64,000 bases of DNA. It comes from CADEFX01 sp046154585. Its GTDB lineage: Bacteria > Pseudomonadota > Alphaproteobacteria > Rhizobiales > Hyphomicrobiaceae. The notes under the pieces are model-generated. The model was not told the DNA's origin, ran no database searches, and saw only the letters and a list, made by a program, of their open reading frames with translations. Below are positions 41,970 through 50,773 of this stretch, in pieces. The stretch spans positions 1 through 64,000 of the forward strand of contig JBJXDX010000153.1 in NCBI GenBank assembly GCA_046154585.1, read 5' to 3'. The first letter of the stretch is position 1; each line of letters starts with the position of its first letter. Position numbers and translations under genes: made by a program.

Positions 41970-42236
41970 ATGACACCCACCGCCATTAGCGACAAGATGC
42001 TGGCCTTGAAGGCGCAGATGACCAAAGTCATTGAGGCTGCCGACGAGGGCAATCTGCTGCGCGCGCAAAAACTCCTTCAGGACATGCAACGCACCAATGT
42101 GGCGCTGCTCCGGCTGCTGGAAATGCAGCTCAGCGGCGTGAGCGGAGCGCCCCGCGTCGCCATGCGACGGGCGGGCGTAGCCAACAGCGAACAGCACGGC
42201 ATTCCCGTGCCGCAGCCGGTCAAGACCGACCGCTGA
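41970..42236 (+). CDS. 88-residue helical hypothetical protein, likely paralogue of its neighbour
   Basis: An 88-residue protein beginning MTPTAISDKMLALKAQMTKV. Two predicted helices are joined by an acidic EAADEGN turn; the second (LLRAQKLLQDMQRTNVALLRLLE) matches the order QQRSARLLQELGRKLL of the preceding gene. The ATG at 41970 has AGGAG nine bases upstream; a frame from 41931 has none. 51 bp separate the pair. Function unknown. Confidence 0.65.
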   Translation: MTPTAISDKMLALKAQMTKVIEAADEGNLLRAQKLLQDMQRTNVALLRLLEMQLSGVSGAPRVAMRRAGVANSEQHGIPVPQPVKTDR

Positions 42237-42365
42237 ACGCATTCCCGCCCGCACGTTGGGAACGGGCGATGCGCCCTCGCCCGCTCACATCATCGCGAGC
42301 ACACCTTGCTCAATGGCCTGCCGTCTCACACGTATGTGGGACAACGATGATGAAAGACACCTCCG

Positions 42366-42587
42366 ATGCGCACTTTCATAGCGATACTTGGGTTGACGGC
42401 CGTATGGGCGATGAGCACGCCGGCATCCGCCGGATGCAACATCCGGGGCGAATTTTGCGGATTTCCGAATTGGGCCTCGAATGCATTTGCGGGACGGGAG
42501 CGCGTGCCTGAGTCATCGCTTGCGCCGGAGCGCGACCAGCGCCCCTATCGCGTAAAGCGTCGATCCTATCGCACCTATGGCCGCTGA
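42366..42587 (+). CDS. Small secreted protein
   Basis: A 73-residue protein with a Sec signal peptide (MRTFIAILGLTAVWAMSTPASA, cleavage near residue 22). The mature part has two Cys close together (GCNIRGEFCGFPNW) and a basic, Tyr/Arg-rich tail (PYRVKRRSYRTYGR). The ribosome-binding site is weak, so the start rests mainly on the signal peptide. Function unknown. Confidence 0.55.
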   Translation: MRTFIAILGLTAVWAMSTPASAGCNIRGEFCGFPNWASNAFAGRERVPESSLAPERDQRPYRVKRRSYRTYGR

Positions 42588-42718
42588 GCATCGCGCCGAC
42601 GCGAGCGCATCGGCGGTTGCCGGCAAGGCGCGCGATTCCGTCAGAACGATTGAGCAGGATGCGACGGCGCGGTGCTGACGGGAGGAGCGTGACGCGGATC
42701 AACGGTGAATAGCAATTG

Positions 42719-43635
42719 TCAGGAAACCGACTTGGCCGTCGATCGATCGATGGCGCCAATGGCGAGTGTGACGAGGCGCGCCGCCGTGAGCGCCGACAGT
42801 CCGCCGATGTCCCGCTCCGGCACCAGCTCTACGATATCAAAGCCCGCAATCTGGGTGCGTGGCGCTAGCCCTTCGAATAGCGCGACGACGTGCCAGTATC
42901 CAAGGCCACCGGGTACCGGCGCTCCAACGCCCGGCATGAGGCTCGGGTCGAAAGCGTCGCAATCGAAGGTGATGAACGTCTTGGCGCCTTCGGGAACCTT
43001 TTCCAATGCCGCGCCGATGCCGTGAGCATGCACGTGCCGCGCCGTCACAATGCTGGCGCCCCAGTTGCGGGCCGGACGTCATCGGCCTGGGCGCTTCCGA
43101 CGCCTCGGGCACCGATCTGAACAATTCCCTCGACCCACGGCATTTCCGATGCCCGCCGCATGGGACTGCTCCAGCCCATGCGTTCGCCGTGCCGTTCGTC
43201 GCGCCAATCGATGTGCGCGTCGACTTGAACGATCCAGATGGGTCCGTGTCCCGCGTATGCCGCGAGGACGGGGATGGGGACGGAGTCGTCGCCGCCCAGC
43301 ACAATGGGCGTCGCGCGCGCCTCCAGCACCTGCCGTACCGTTGCCTCGATGGCCCGGCGATTGGCTGCCGGCGTCGCCGGATCGGTGGCGATATCGCCTG
43401 CGTCGACCACGCGGCACCGCGTGAGATCCAGCATCGGGCCATCCACGTCGAAATCATGATGCTGGTGCCACAATGCATAGCGGGCGCTAGCTGAGCGGAT
43501 CGCTTGCGGTGCCAGGGCGGCATGGCTCGGCTTCGCGCGCTCGTAGGGCGTTGCATTACACACACCCACGATGACGATGTCACCGGCCGACACCGCGTCG
43601 AGCGGGATTGCCGGCAACCCAAGGAACGTTGACAT
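42719..43635 (-). pseudogene. Agmatinase/ureohydrolase-family gene split by a frameshift
   Basis: Two overlapping minus-strand frames together encode one ureohydrolase. The first (43635-43045) has the N-terminal part with metal-site segments LGGDDSVPIP and VDAHIDWRDE. The second (to 42719) continues with FDCDAFDPSLMPGVGAPVPGG and the C-terminus. A switch near 43071-43075 gives a continuous reading from VGSAQADDVR into ARNWGASIVTARHVHAHG, as expected for the family, so one base appears to be missing. The metal sites (GGDDS, DAHID, DCDAFD) are otherwise intact. By family it would hydrolyse a guanidino compound such as agmatine or guanidinobutyrate to urea and an amine. It could be a recent pseudogene or a sequencing error. 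Confidence 0.85.
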
Positions 43636-43729
43636 GACAGAGACTTCCGTGTTGCGGAATGGCTGAGTTCGGCTGGATTATGCGAAGATCGTGTCGAGTG
43701 GCAAAAATGCTTGCGTAAGGAGGGACCCG

Positions 43730-44800
43730 ATGGACTTTGGTATCGCGCTGCCGACGGCCGCCGATTCCTGGAAGCTCGCCAAGCGCGCCGAGGAGCTGGG
43801 CTTCACGCACGCCTGGTTCTACGACACCCAGATGCTGAGCGCCGACTGCTTCGTCGCCATGGGGGCGGCCGCAGTCAACACAAGCCGCATCCGGCTCGGC
43901 ACTGGCGTCCTGGTCCCGTCGAACCGCATTGCTCCGGTGACCGCCAACGCGCTGGCAACGCTGAACAAGCTCGCGCCCGGGCGTATCGATTTCGGGATCG
44001 GCACCGGTTTTACTGCACGACGCGCCATGGGTTTCGGCGCCATCAAGATCAAGGCTATGGAAGCGTACATTGCACAGGTTTACGGGCTGCTGCGCCGTGA
44101 GACCGTCGCGTTCGAGATGGAAGGACAGGCGCGCAAGATCCGTTTTCTCAATCCCGAGCTCGACCTCATCAACACCACCGATCCGATCGCTCTGCACCTG
44201 TCGGCCTACGGGCCGCGCACGCGCGCTTTGGCGGCCCGCCTGGCCGCAGGATGGATCGACTTCGTCGGCAACGTCGAGGCTGGTGTCCGGGAAGTGGAGG
44301 CGATGCGGCAGGAATGGTCCCAAGCGGGGCGTCCGTTGGCTGATCTCTCCGCCACGGCGTTTGCACTCGGCTGTGTCCTGCAGGATGGCGAGCCTGCGGA
44401 CTCCGAGCGAGCCATGGCCCAGGCCGGGCCACGCGCAGCCGTGACGCTGCATCGCGCCGCCGACGAGGCCTTGTCGGGGCTAGCGCCCGGAACCAGCATG
44501 CCCGGCAACGTCCGCAAGGAGCGAGAGGGCTATGTCGCGCTGGCGCGCACGTTTGAACCAGCGGATGCGCCCTATCTTGAGAACCATCGCGGACATCTGA
44601 TGCTGGTGAAGCCGGAGGAGCGTCCCTTCGTAACGGCAGACCTCATCCGCGCAACGTCGTTCACGGCGACAGAAGCCGAGATCAAGCGGCGCATCGATAC
44701 GTTGCGGGCTGCCGGCTTCACGCAGTTCACGGTGCAGCTTGTGCCCGGGCAAGAGGAGGCGATCGCCGACTGGGCGCGCATTCGCAAGGCGTTTGCCTGA
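43730..44800 (+). CDS. LLM-class flavin/F420-dependent oxidoreductase
   Basis: A 356-residue luciferase-like oxidoreductase. It begins MDFGIALPTAADSWKLAKRAEELGF, with WFYDTQMLSADCFVAMGAAAVNTSRIRLGTG and RIDFGIGTGFTARRAMG following; this is the pattern of F420-dependent methylenetetrahydromethanopterin-reductase-like enzymes. AAGGAGGGA precedes the ATG at 43730; an upstream in-frame ATG at 43691 has none. It diverges from the broken ureohydrolase gene and is convergent with the DUF4267-like gene. Substrate unknown. Confidence 0.92.
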   Translation: MDFGIALPTAADSWKLAKRAEELGFTHAWFYDTQMLSADCFVAMGAAAVNTSRIRLGTGVLVPSNRIAPVTANALATLNKLAPGRIDFGIGTGFTARRAMGFGAIKIKAMEAYIAQVYGLLRRETVAFEMEGQARKIRFLNPELDLINTTDPIALHLSAYGPRTRALAARLAAGWIDFVGNVEAGVREVEAMRQEWSQAGRPLADLSATAFALGCVLQDGEPADSERAMAQAGPRAAVTLHRAADEALSGLAPGTSMPGNVRKEREGYVALARTFEPADAPYLENHRGHLMLVKPEERPFVTADLIRATSFTATEAEIKRRIDTLRAAGFTQFTVQLVPGQEEAIADWARIRKAFA

Positions 44801-44809
44801 TGGCGCGCG

Positions 44810-45211
44810 TCAATCCGCACGCTCGGTGATGGATATGCGCCAACACGCGACAGCAAGTGCGCCGCAGAAGAGGCCGGACGCCAGATGGAACGCTACTGCC
44901 ATTGCTTTTCCGCTCGAGTGGGCGGCAATGGCGGCATCAGCGGCGCAGACAAACACGCCCAATCCCAGCCAGATGGCCAGTCCGCGCCAATCCGAAAGCG
45001 CGGATAGGACGACAACGATCGCCGCGAGCCAGATGTCACGCACGCCGATCACGTAATGCAGGTCCGCTGTTCCTGTCGCTCCGGCCGCAATGCCGAAGAA
45101 GCGGGACGCCTGATGCGGCGCGAGCAGGAAGCGTATCCCGATCACCAGAAGGACAACGCCCGTCAATGCCGCGAGAACTCTGAGCGCACCGCGATGCCGG
45201 CCTGTCGACAC
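44810..45211 (-). CDS. DUF4267-like four-helix membrane protein
   Basis: A 133-residue protein with four predicted TM helices. The conserved-looking loop VIGVRDIWLAAIVVVL (about 54-69) after GIRFLLAPHQASRFFGI resembles the DUF4267 family. The start is a GTG with AAGGG seven bases upstream. It lies 11 bp downstream of the carbamoyltransferase gene, same strand, and 9 bp from the convergent oxidoreductase. Function unknown. Confidence 0.72.
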   Translation of the reverse strand: MSTGRHRGALRVLAALTGVVLLVIGIRFLLAPHQASRFFGIAAGATGTADLHYVIGVRDIWLAAIVVVLSALSDWRGLAIWLGLGVFVCAADAAIAAHSSGKAMAVAFHLASGLFCGALAVACWRISITERAD

Positions 45212-45222
45212 GGGAATGCCCT

Positions 45223-46974
45223 TCAGCTCTCTATGGTCGCGTCGGCTGATTGACGGCCCGCGTACTCCGTCTCGCCGCTGTCGACATAAAAATCTCCGAT
45301 CGCCAGCACATCAATTTCGGCCCGCCGGAAGCAGGCTATAGCCTCTTCCGGCCGGGCGACGATGGGCTCGCGCTCATTGAAGCTGGTGTTGAGCAGCACC
45401 GGCACACCCGTGATTTCGCCGAAAGCCTCGATCAGGTCGTAGTAGGCGGGGTTGTGCTTGCGCTCCACTGTCTGCACGCGGGCGGTACCGTCGATATGGA
45501 CGACGGCCGGAATCTTGTCGGCCACGTGCGGATGAACGCGCGCGGCAACCGTCATGAAGGATTCAGGCCCGCTAATGTCGAAGAATTCCGGCGCGGCGTC
45601 GAGCAGGACCGCCGGCGCGAACGGCCGGAAATCCTCGCGCCGCTTGATGCGGCTGTTGATGATGTGCTTCATGTCCGCACGGCGCGGATCGGCCAGCAGC
45701 GACCGGTTGCCGAGTGCCCTCGGTCCGGCCTCAAATCGGCCCTGATACCAGCCGACAATCCTTCCGCGCGACAGATCGTGCGCGCAGCGGCGGATCAGCT
45801 CTGACCGGCCGAGTTGTCGATAGTTGAGGCCCGTAGCATCCAGGGCAGAACGAATTCGCTCTGGACCATAGCTCAGGCCCAGGTAGGCGTGCTCCAGCTC
45901 GTAGCTGCGTGGCCGTCGCTCATGCATGTGCCAGTGCCAGAGCGCAGAGCCCAGCGGGGCGCCAGAATCCGATGCAATCGGTGGGACCCAGACACGTTCG
46001 AACGCCGTCTCGCGAGACAGACGCGCGTTAGCCACGCAATTTAGGCCGACGCCGCCACTGACCACGAGATTGCGCGAGGGGAAGCGCCGCAGGCAATCCT
46101 GCGCGATGTGCAACACGATATCCTCCAGAGTCCACTGGAGGGCGCGGGCAATATCGCGGTGCCGCTTCATGATGGGTTCGCCGGGGGTACGTGGTGGGCC
46201 GAACGCGTCGAAGAACTTGGAGCGGAACGGCTGCAGCGACCCGTAGGCGTCGAAATTGAAATACGACATGTCGAGCGCATATTGACCGTTCGGGCGCAAG
46301 GAAACGACCTTGCTGAAGGGCTCGACGAAACTGTCGTCACCGAACGCAGCCAGCGCCATGACCTTGCCTTCGTCCGAGAAGCCGGCGAAGCCCAGGTACT
46401 GGGTCACGAACGTGTAGAGAATTCCCATGGAGTTGAAGATGCTCGAGTGCCATTGGCGCTCGACGTGATGTCTCTTGCCGGTATACACGCTGGTCGATGC
46501 GTCGTCGCCGTAGCCGTCCATGACCAGAATTGTCGCCTCCTCGAACGGGGAGACGAAGAACGATGCGGCATGCGAGTCGTGATGGCCGACGTTGTAAATC
46601 GGCGGCAGGGCTTGGCCCGGAAACTGCGCGCGCAGAGACCGCTTGAGGCGATAGGTCAGCATCATCAGGCCGTCGCGCTGCGTCGGCCTCGCGGCCTGCT
46701 TGAGCAGGGTCAGGCTGCCCGGGAACCGTTTCAGCAAGGCGGCCGACGCGCTGCCCCAAAGCCGCCGAACATGCCACGGCGTGGTGATCGCTCCGATATC
46801 CTTGAGGCCGAGACCGGCTTCATCGAGAACGGCGGTAAGTGCTTGTTGCGGGAAGCGGTGCGTGTGCTTGCGGCGATTGAGGCGCTCTTCCTCGACGACA
46901 AACTCGGGCACCCCGTTAGCGAGGAGGGCTACGCCGCTGTCGTGAGTATCCCTGACGATCCCCAGAATATGCAC
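45223..46974 (-). CDS. NodU/CmcH-family carbamoyltransferase
   Basis: A 583-residue carbamoyltransferase. The N-terminal domain has the sugar-kinase/Hsp70-like fold with the histidine/aspartate motif VGHHDSHAASFF near 129-140, ILVMDGYGDD and FAGFSDEGKVMALAAFG. The C-terminal YrdC-like domain has GRFEAGPRALGNRSLLADPR, DFRPFAPAVL and VPVLLNTSFNEREPIV. Proteins of this type carbamoylate hydroxyl groups of secondary metabolites or lipo-oligosaccharides using carbamoyl phosphate and ATP. No nod genes or biosynthetic cluster lie beside it, so its acceptor is unknown. The length is normal. Confidence 0.95.
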   Translation of the reverse strand: MHILGIVRDTHDSGVALLANGVPEFVVEEERLNRRKHTHRFPQQALTAVLDEAGLGLKDIGAITTPWHVRRLWGSASAALLKRFPGSLTLLKQAARPTQRDGLMMLTYRLKRSLRAQFPGQALPPIYNVGHHDSHAASFFVSPFEEATILVMDGYGDDASTSVYTGKRHHVERQWHSSIFNSMGILYTFVTQYLGFAGFSDEGKVMALAAFGDDSFVEPFSKVVSLRPNGQYALDMSYFNFDAYGSLQPFRSKFFDAFGPPRTPGEPIMKRHRDIARALQWTLEDIVLHIAQDCLRRFPSRNLVVSGGVGLNCVANARLSRETAFERVWVPPIASDSGAPLGSALWHWHMHERRPRSYELEHAYLGLSYGPERIRSALDATGLNYRQLGRSELIRRCAHDLSRGRIVGWYQGRFEAGPRALGNRSLLADPRRADMKHIINSRIKRREDFRPFAPAVLLDAAPEFFDISGPESFMTVAARVHPHVADKIPAVVHIDGTARVQTVERKHNPAYYDLIEAFGEITGVPVLLNTSFNEREPIVARPEEAIACFRRAEIDVLAIGDFYVDSGETEYAGRQSADATIES

Positions 46975-47153
46975 GTACGCAACGTCTGTAGCTGTGAACG
47001 GGACTGTGATTGGTACCAGCTATCCGCAGACGTGCAAAGCATACCGGTTCCGAGGCCGGCGCGGATTTAGGCGCGCTGAGGCGTCCGCGCCATAGCGCCG
47101 GCTCATGTGGGCACTAGAATGCAGGCCTGCCTAACTGCAGGAGAACGAGTTTC

Positions 47154-47402
47154 ATGATCCGTCTGCTGATCGCGATTGGACTTGCTGTATCCCTCAGCGC
47201 GGCCCCCGCCGGCGCCCAGCAGAAGGAAGGCAAGGCGGCCAAATCAACCGCGCTAAAGGCCGGAAAAGACGAGAAAGTCTGCAACTATCGCTTCCCCTCG
47301 GGCGAGCGCCGCCAGTGGGTCTGCAAGAAGGTCGAGCCCTGCTGCGCCTGGGATGCGATCAACTACGTCAAGTGCGGATCGACGATCACGGGCTGCTTCT
47401 AG
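47154..47402 (+). CDS. Small secreted Cys-rich protein
   Basis: An 82-residue protein with a Sec signal peptide (MIRLLIAIGLAVSLSAAPAGAQ, cleavage near 22). A Lys-rich linker precedes a mature domain with six Cys (KVCNYRF, WVCKKVEPCCAW, VKCGSTITGCF), enough for three disulfides. GGAGAACG precedes the ATG. It resembles short periplasmic or cell-envelope proteins; I do not recognise a family. Confidence 0.75.
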   Translation: MIRLLIAIGLAVSLSAAPAGAQQKEGKAAKSTALKAGKDEKVCNYRFPSGERRQWVCKKVEPCCAWDAINYVKCGSTITGCF

Positions 47403-47702
47403 GCGGCACACGCGGCTGCGGCATCCAGGAAAGGTCGCGGCCTAGGGCATCCGGGGAACCCTAGCGGGCCGCCGCCGCCCAGGTCTGGATCGCACCAGTT
47501 GGGGGCAGAACACCACCTCCCGGATTGACCGGACGTGGAAGCATCGTTTCCGACACGGCCAAAGTGTGCATTTGCCCGTCCATCGAGACCAGCGAATGGT
47601 CCGGATCGAGACCATGAGAGGCATGCCGACAGCGCCTTCATTTTACCATCGAGATGATTTGTTCTCGGTCCCGGGCGGCGGCAATCAACGGGCCAAGGGA
47701 TC
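47403..47702. other. Gene-free interval before the dynamin-like gene
   Basis: 300 bp with no convincing gene on either strand. It contains GC-rich short inverted repeats just after the secreted-protein stop (about 47430-47480) but no hairpin followed by a T-run. The dynamin-like gene's promoter is presumably here. Confidence 0.5.
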
Positions 47703-49874
47703 GTGTCTCTACGCGTGGCATTGGCGAATCTGAAGCCATTCGCCAGCCTTGGCGCACCACTCGAAGAGCTTCGCCGCGATCTCATCCATTGCGGATTGGA
47801 ATTGGCTCAACTCCTTGAGCCGATGGAAGCTTCCATCGTCGAGGAAGCGTCGCGCTCGCTCCGGTCGCAGATTTGCCGGATTGCCGTTGTCGGCCAGATC
47901 AAGGCGGGGAAGAGTTCGTTCATCAGCGCTCTGGCGGATCGCCCCAATCTCCTACCGAACGACGTGAACCCGTGGACTACGGTCGTTACCAACCTGCATT
48001 TCGGCAGCGACAAGGCGGCCGGCGACAGCGCGGTGTTCACGTTCTTCGGCTCCGGAGAATGGCGGCGGATCGCCGAAGGCGGCGGCCCGTTACGCGAGCT
48101 GACGGAACGGCTGGTACCGGGCTTCAGCCCAAATCTCCTGCGCCTCCAACTCGATGCGTTGCGGCAGCGGGCGGAACGGCGCCTCGGCCGCGAGTTTCAG
48201 TCGCTTCTCGGCCAACATCACAGATATCCCTCGATTACGCGCGAACTCGTCGAGCGCTACGTGAGCGCGGGCACCGACGGGGCGGGCTCGGCCGGGCAAT
48301 ATTCCGACATCACCAAGGTGGCGGATCTCTATTTCGGCGGTGAGCGTTCCGGCTACCCGTTGATTGTGGTCGACACCCCGGGGACCAACGATCCCTTCAT
48401 GGTCAGAGACGAGATCACGCGCCAAAGCCTGACGGCCGCTGACATCTACATTGTGGTTCTGACGGCGCAGCAGCCGCTTGCCGGCGCCGATCTGGCGCTG
48501 CTGCGCATTCTCCGCGGCCTGCATAAGGAGCACCTCATTGTCTTCATCAATCGCATCGACCAGTTGAAGAACGTAGGTGCCGACTGCAAGAAGCTGATCG
48601 CGCACGTCAGAACCCGCATAAGCGACGAGTTCGGCGCGGCCGATGTGCCAATCATCGTGGGGAGCGCGCGATGGGGCAATTGCGCACTTTCTGGAAATTC
48701 AGCAGAGACCGCCGCAACGGCCACCGCCGCATTCAGGGTCTATGCGGAGGGCCTCGGCTTCGAACTCCCCGAGTATCCGAACGAGACGGAAGCGGACGAC
48801 TACGACACGTTGCGAAAGGCACTTTTCGCATGCTCCGGCATCCCAAAGACGATAGAGGCCATCAGCAACAAGCTTCTGAAGGGCGGAAACGCCTACATCA
48901 TCGGCCAGCTGGCCACGTTTCTGGCGGAGCTTGCAAAGACCGGCGAGGCTCTGGACTCAGCTGAGCGTCGAAGCCTCGCCCAATTCGATGGGGCCGCAAC
49001 AGCAAGCCGGCAGCTGCATGCAAGCGAGGTTGAGCGCTGGCAAAAGGAGCTGGAGCAGCTCAATTTAATCGCGGACCAGACGCAAGATATCGTGACGGCC
49101 TTCCAGGACTCGCTGTCCAGTATTGTGACGCAATCGACGGATGACGTTCGCCACCGCCTCAAGGCCTTTGTCGAGCACTTCATTGAAGAGCAGCTCGTCC
49201 ATTTGGCGGACATGATGCATCAGGAACCGGGTGCACGCATCTGGCGCTGCAACGCGGCACCGCTGCGCGACTCCCTGGAAAGCGAGTTTGTGAAGATCTA
49301 CCGGCATACCGAGGCCCGGATCTTTGAAGTCGAGGCCGTTGTGCGCAGGCACTTCGATCAGCAGTATCGCCTGTTCGACAAGCGTGTAGAGTTCGGTCAG
49401 CCATCGGCACCGTCACTCGCGCCGTCTCCGCCAATGATGCCGATGGCATCGCCGGTCGCGCTCGATCTCGAATACCCCTGGTGGTCGGCATGGTGGCAAG
49501 GCCGGCCGACTCCGGAAAATCGGCAGCGCGCGTTCCGACGCCTCGTCGAGGACGACTTCAATCCTCTGGTCGAGCAACTGGCCGGATCGGCCGAGGAGCA
49601 CCTGAACAAGCAGGTGACCGCAATGGTTCGCCACGTGTCGGCCGTTCAACTTCAAGTTCTCAACAGCGTGCGCAGGCGCAGCTCGGCACTGGTCGCCAGG
49701 CTGGAAGCGCCAGCATCCGCCGTGGACACCGTCCCTGCGAATGCTCTTCGCAGATCAACGGCGGCCAAGGACGCGGATAGCTCGGCCAGATGGAGCGCGA
49801 TCACACAACGCCTCAGCGATGTCCGCCGGCGATGCGATGCACTTGCCACGAACCACGGCAGGAGTATTTCTTAG
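47703..49874 (+). CDS. Dynamin-family large GTPase
   Basis: A 723-residue bacterial dynamin-like protein. The GTPase domain occupies about residues 55-310: G1 GQIKAGKSS at 64-72, G3 DTPGT at 224-228, G4 NRID at 283-286. A helical stalk region follows (coiled-coil-like stretches around 410-480 and 620-700). Between about 585 and 615 is a Pro/Met-rich segment followed by LEYPWWSAWW, an aromatic hydrophobic patch that could act as a membrane-inserting paddle. The start is a GTG with AAGGGAT upstream. It is followed 44 bp later by a second GTPase gene. Such proteins remodel or fuse membranes, often as pairs. Confidence 0.88.
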   Translation: MSLRVALANLKPFASLGAPLEELRRDLIHCGLELAQLLEPMEASIVEEASRSLRSQICRIAVVGQIKAGKSSFISALADRPNLLPNDVNPWTTVVTNLHFGSDKAAGDSAVFTFFGSGEWRRIAEGGGPLRELTERLVPGFSPNLLRLQLDALRQRAERRLGREFQSLLGQHHRYPSITRELVERYVSAGTDGAGSAGQYSDITKVADLYFGGERSGYPLIVVDTPGTNDPFMVRDEITRQSLTAADIYIVVLTAQQPLAGADLALLRILRGLHKEHLIVFINRIDQLKNVGADCKKLIAHVRTRISDEFGAADVPIIVGSARWGNCALSGNSAETAATATAAFRVYAEGLGFELPEYPNETEADDYDTLRKALFACSGIPKTIEAISNKLLKGGNAYIIGQLATFLAELAKTGEALDSAERRSLAQFDGAATASRQLHASEVERWQKELEQLNLIADQTQDIVTAFQDSLSSIVTQSTDDVRHRLKAFVEHFIEEQLVHLADMMHQEPGARIWRCNAAPLRDSLESEFVKIYRHTEARIFEVEAVVRRHFDQQYRLFDKRVEFGQPSAPSLAPSPPMMPMASPVALDLEYPWWSAWWQGRPTPENRQRAFRRLVEDDFNPLVEQLAGSAEEHLNKQVTAMVRHVSAVQLQVLNSVRRRSSALVARLEAPASAVDTVPANALRRSTAAKDADSSARWSAITQRLSDVRRRCDALATNHGRSIS

Positions 49875-49918
49875 GTCTCTGGAGGGGCGTTCTCCGGAAC
49901 CGGGAAAAGTGAAGAGGT

Positions 49919-50749
49919 ATGTCCGAGCGGGCAGCGCTATTACAGTTCGCCGAAGAGCTGGTCACGGTCCGAGAGCAGATCAGGCGGGATATCGCTCCCA
50001 ACGACGCCGTGCAACGGGTCCTCCGGGTCTTGGAAGAGCTTGGGCAGCGCCTCCAGCAGCCCCCACGCATCGCGATCGTGGGAGAAGCGAACAGCGGCAA
50101 GACGTCACTCGCCAATGCATTGATTGGTCAGGATGTGCTGGTCACCGATCTCTTGGGCAACACACGCGCAACGATTTTGGTCAAACACGCCGAGGCCTCC
50201 GCGCTTTACCTCATCGGTGCGAATGGGGATCGTGAAGCCGTCACGGAAAGGAGCCTCGAGGCCGTGCAGAATGGCCAAGTTTATGCGTTGGAGCTTGGCC
50301 TCCCTTCAAATCGGTTGCGCGAATTCGAGATCATGGACAGTCCGGGATTGTTAGCTCGCGACGAAGGTTTCGCACGCCTGGAGCAAACGCTCCGGCAGGC
50401 CGATTTGGCCATTTGGTGCACACTCGCCACGCAGGCCTGGAAGCAAAGCGAAAGTTCGCTCTGGTCCGCCGCCGATCAGCACATCAAGCCTTTCAGCCTG
50501 CTGCTCGCAACTCATGCCGATGCCTTGAGCGGCGGCGATGCGCACAAGGTGACGCAACGCCTCGAGCGGGAGGCGGGACCGCAGTTCGGCGATATAGCCT
50601 TGGTCTCGCTGCGCGAGGCGCCAACAACTGCGCGGAGCAGCCTGGGCGATCTCCTGACAAAACTCGACACGATGCTCTCAAAAGTTAACCGGAAGCGCCT
50701 GGACATCGCCAAGCGCATCCTGCAACGCATGACGTTGCAGCTGCGCTGA
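49919..50749 (+). CDS. Small dynamin-like/Era-type GTPase, partner of the preceding gene
   Basis: A 276-residue P-loop GTPase. An N-terminal helix (to about 47) leads into G1 GEANSGKTS at 55-63, a Thr-containing switch (NTRATI) and G3 MDSPGLLARDEG. The usual G4 NKxD is not found; the corresponding strand ends THAD (LLLATHADAL), so guanine specificity is uncertain. It lacks a stalk domain and ends in a basic helix (KVNRKRLDIAKRILQRM). Directly downstream of the dynamin-like gene, it is probably co-transcribed and may act with it. Convergent with the Sel1-repeat gene. Confidence 0.85.
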   Translation: MSERAALLQFAEELVTVREQIRRDIAPNDAVQRVLRVLEELGQRLQQPPRIAIVGEANSGKTSLANALIGQDVLVTDLLGNTRATILVKHAEASALYLIGANGDREAVTERSLEAVQNGQVYALELGLPSNRLREFEIMDSPGLLARDEGFARLEQTLRQADLAIWCTLATQAWKQSESSLWSAADQHIKPFSLLLATHADALSGGDAHKVTQRLEREAGPQFGDIALVSLREAPTTARSSLGDLLTKLDTMLSKVNRKRLDIAKRILQRMTLQLR

Positions 50750-50773
50750 GCCACCTGCAAGGCAGCTCGTTGA

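Noticed and set aside
42837..43622. Minus-strand open frame across the agmatinase-like gene
   Set aside because: It reads through the frameshift region but in the wrong frame; the agmatinase motifs are found only in the two other frames.
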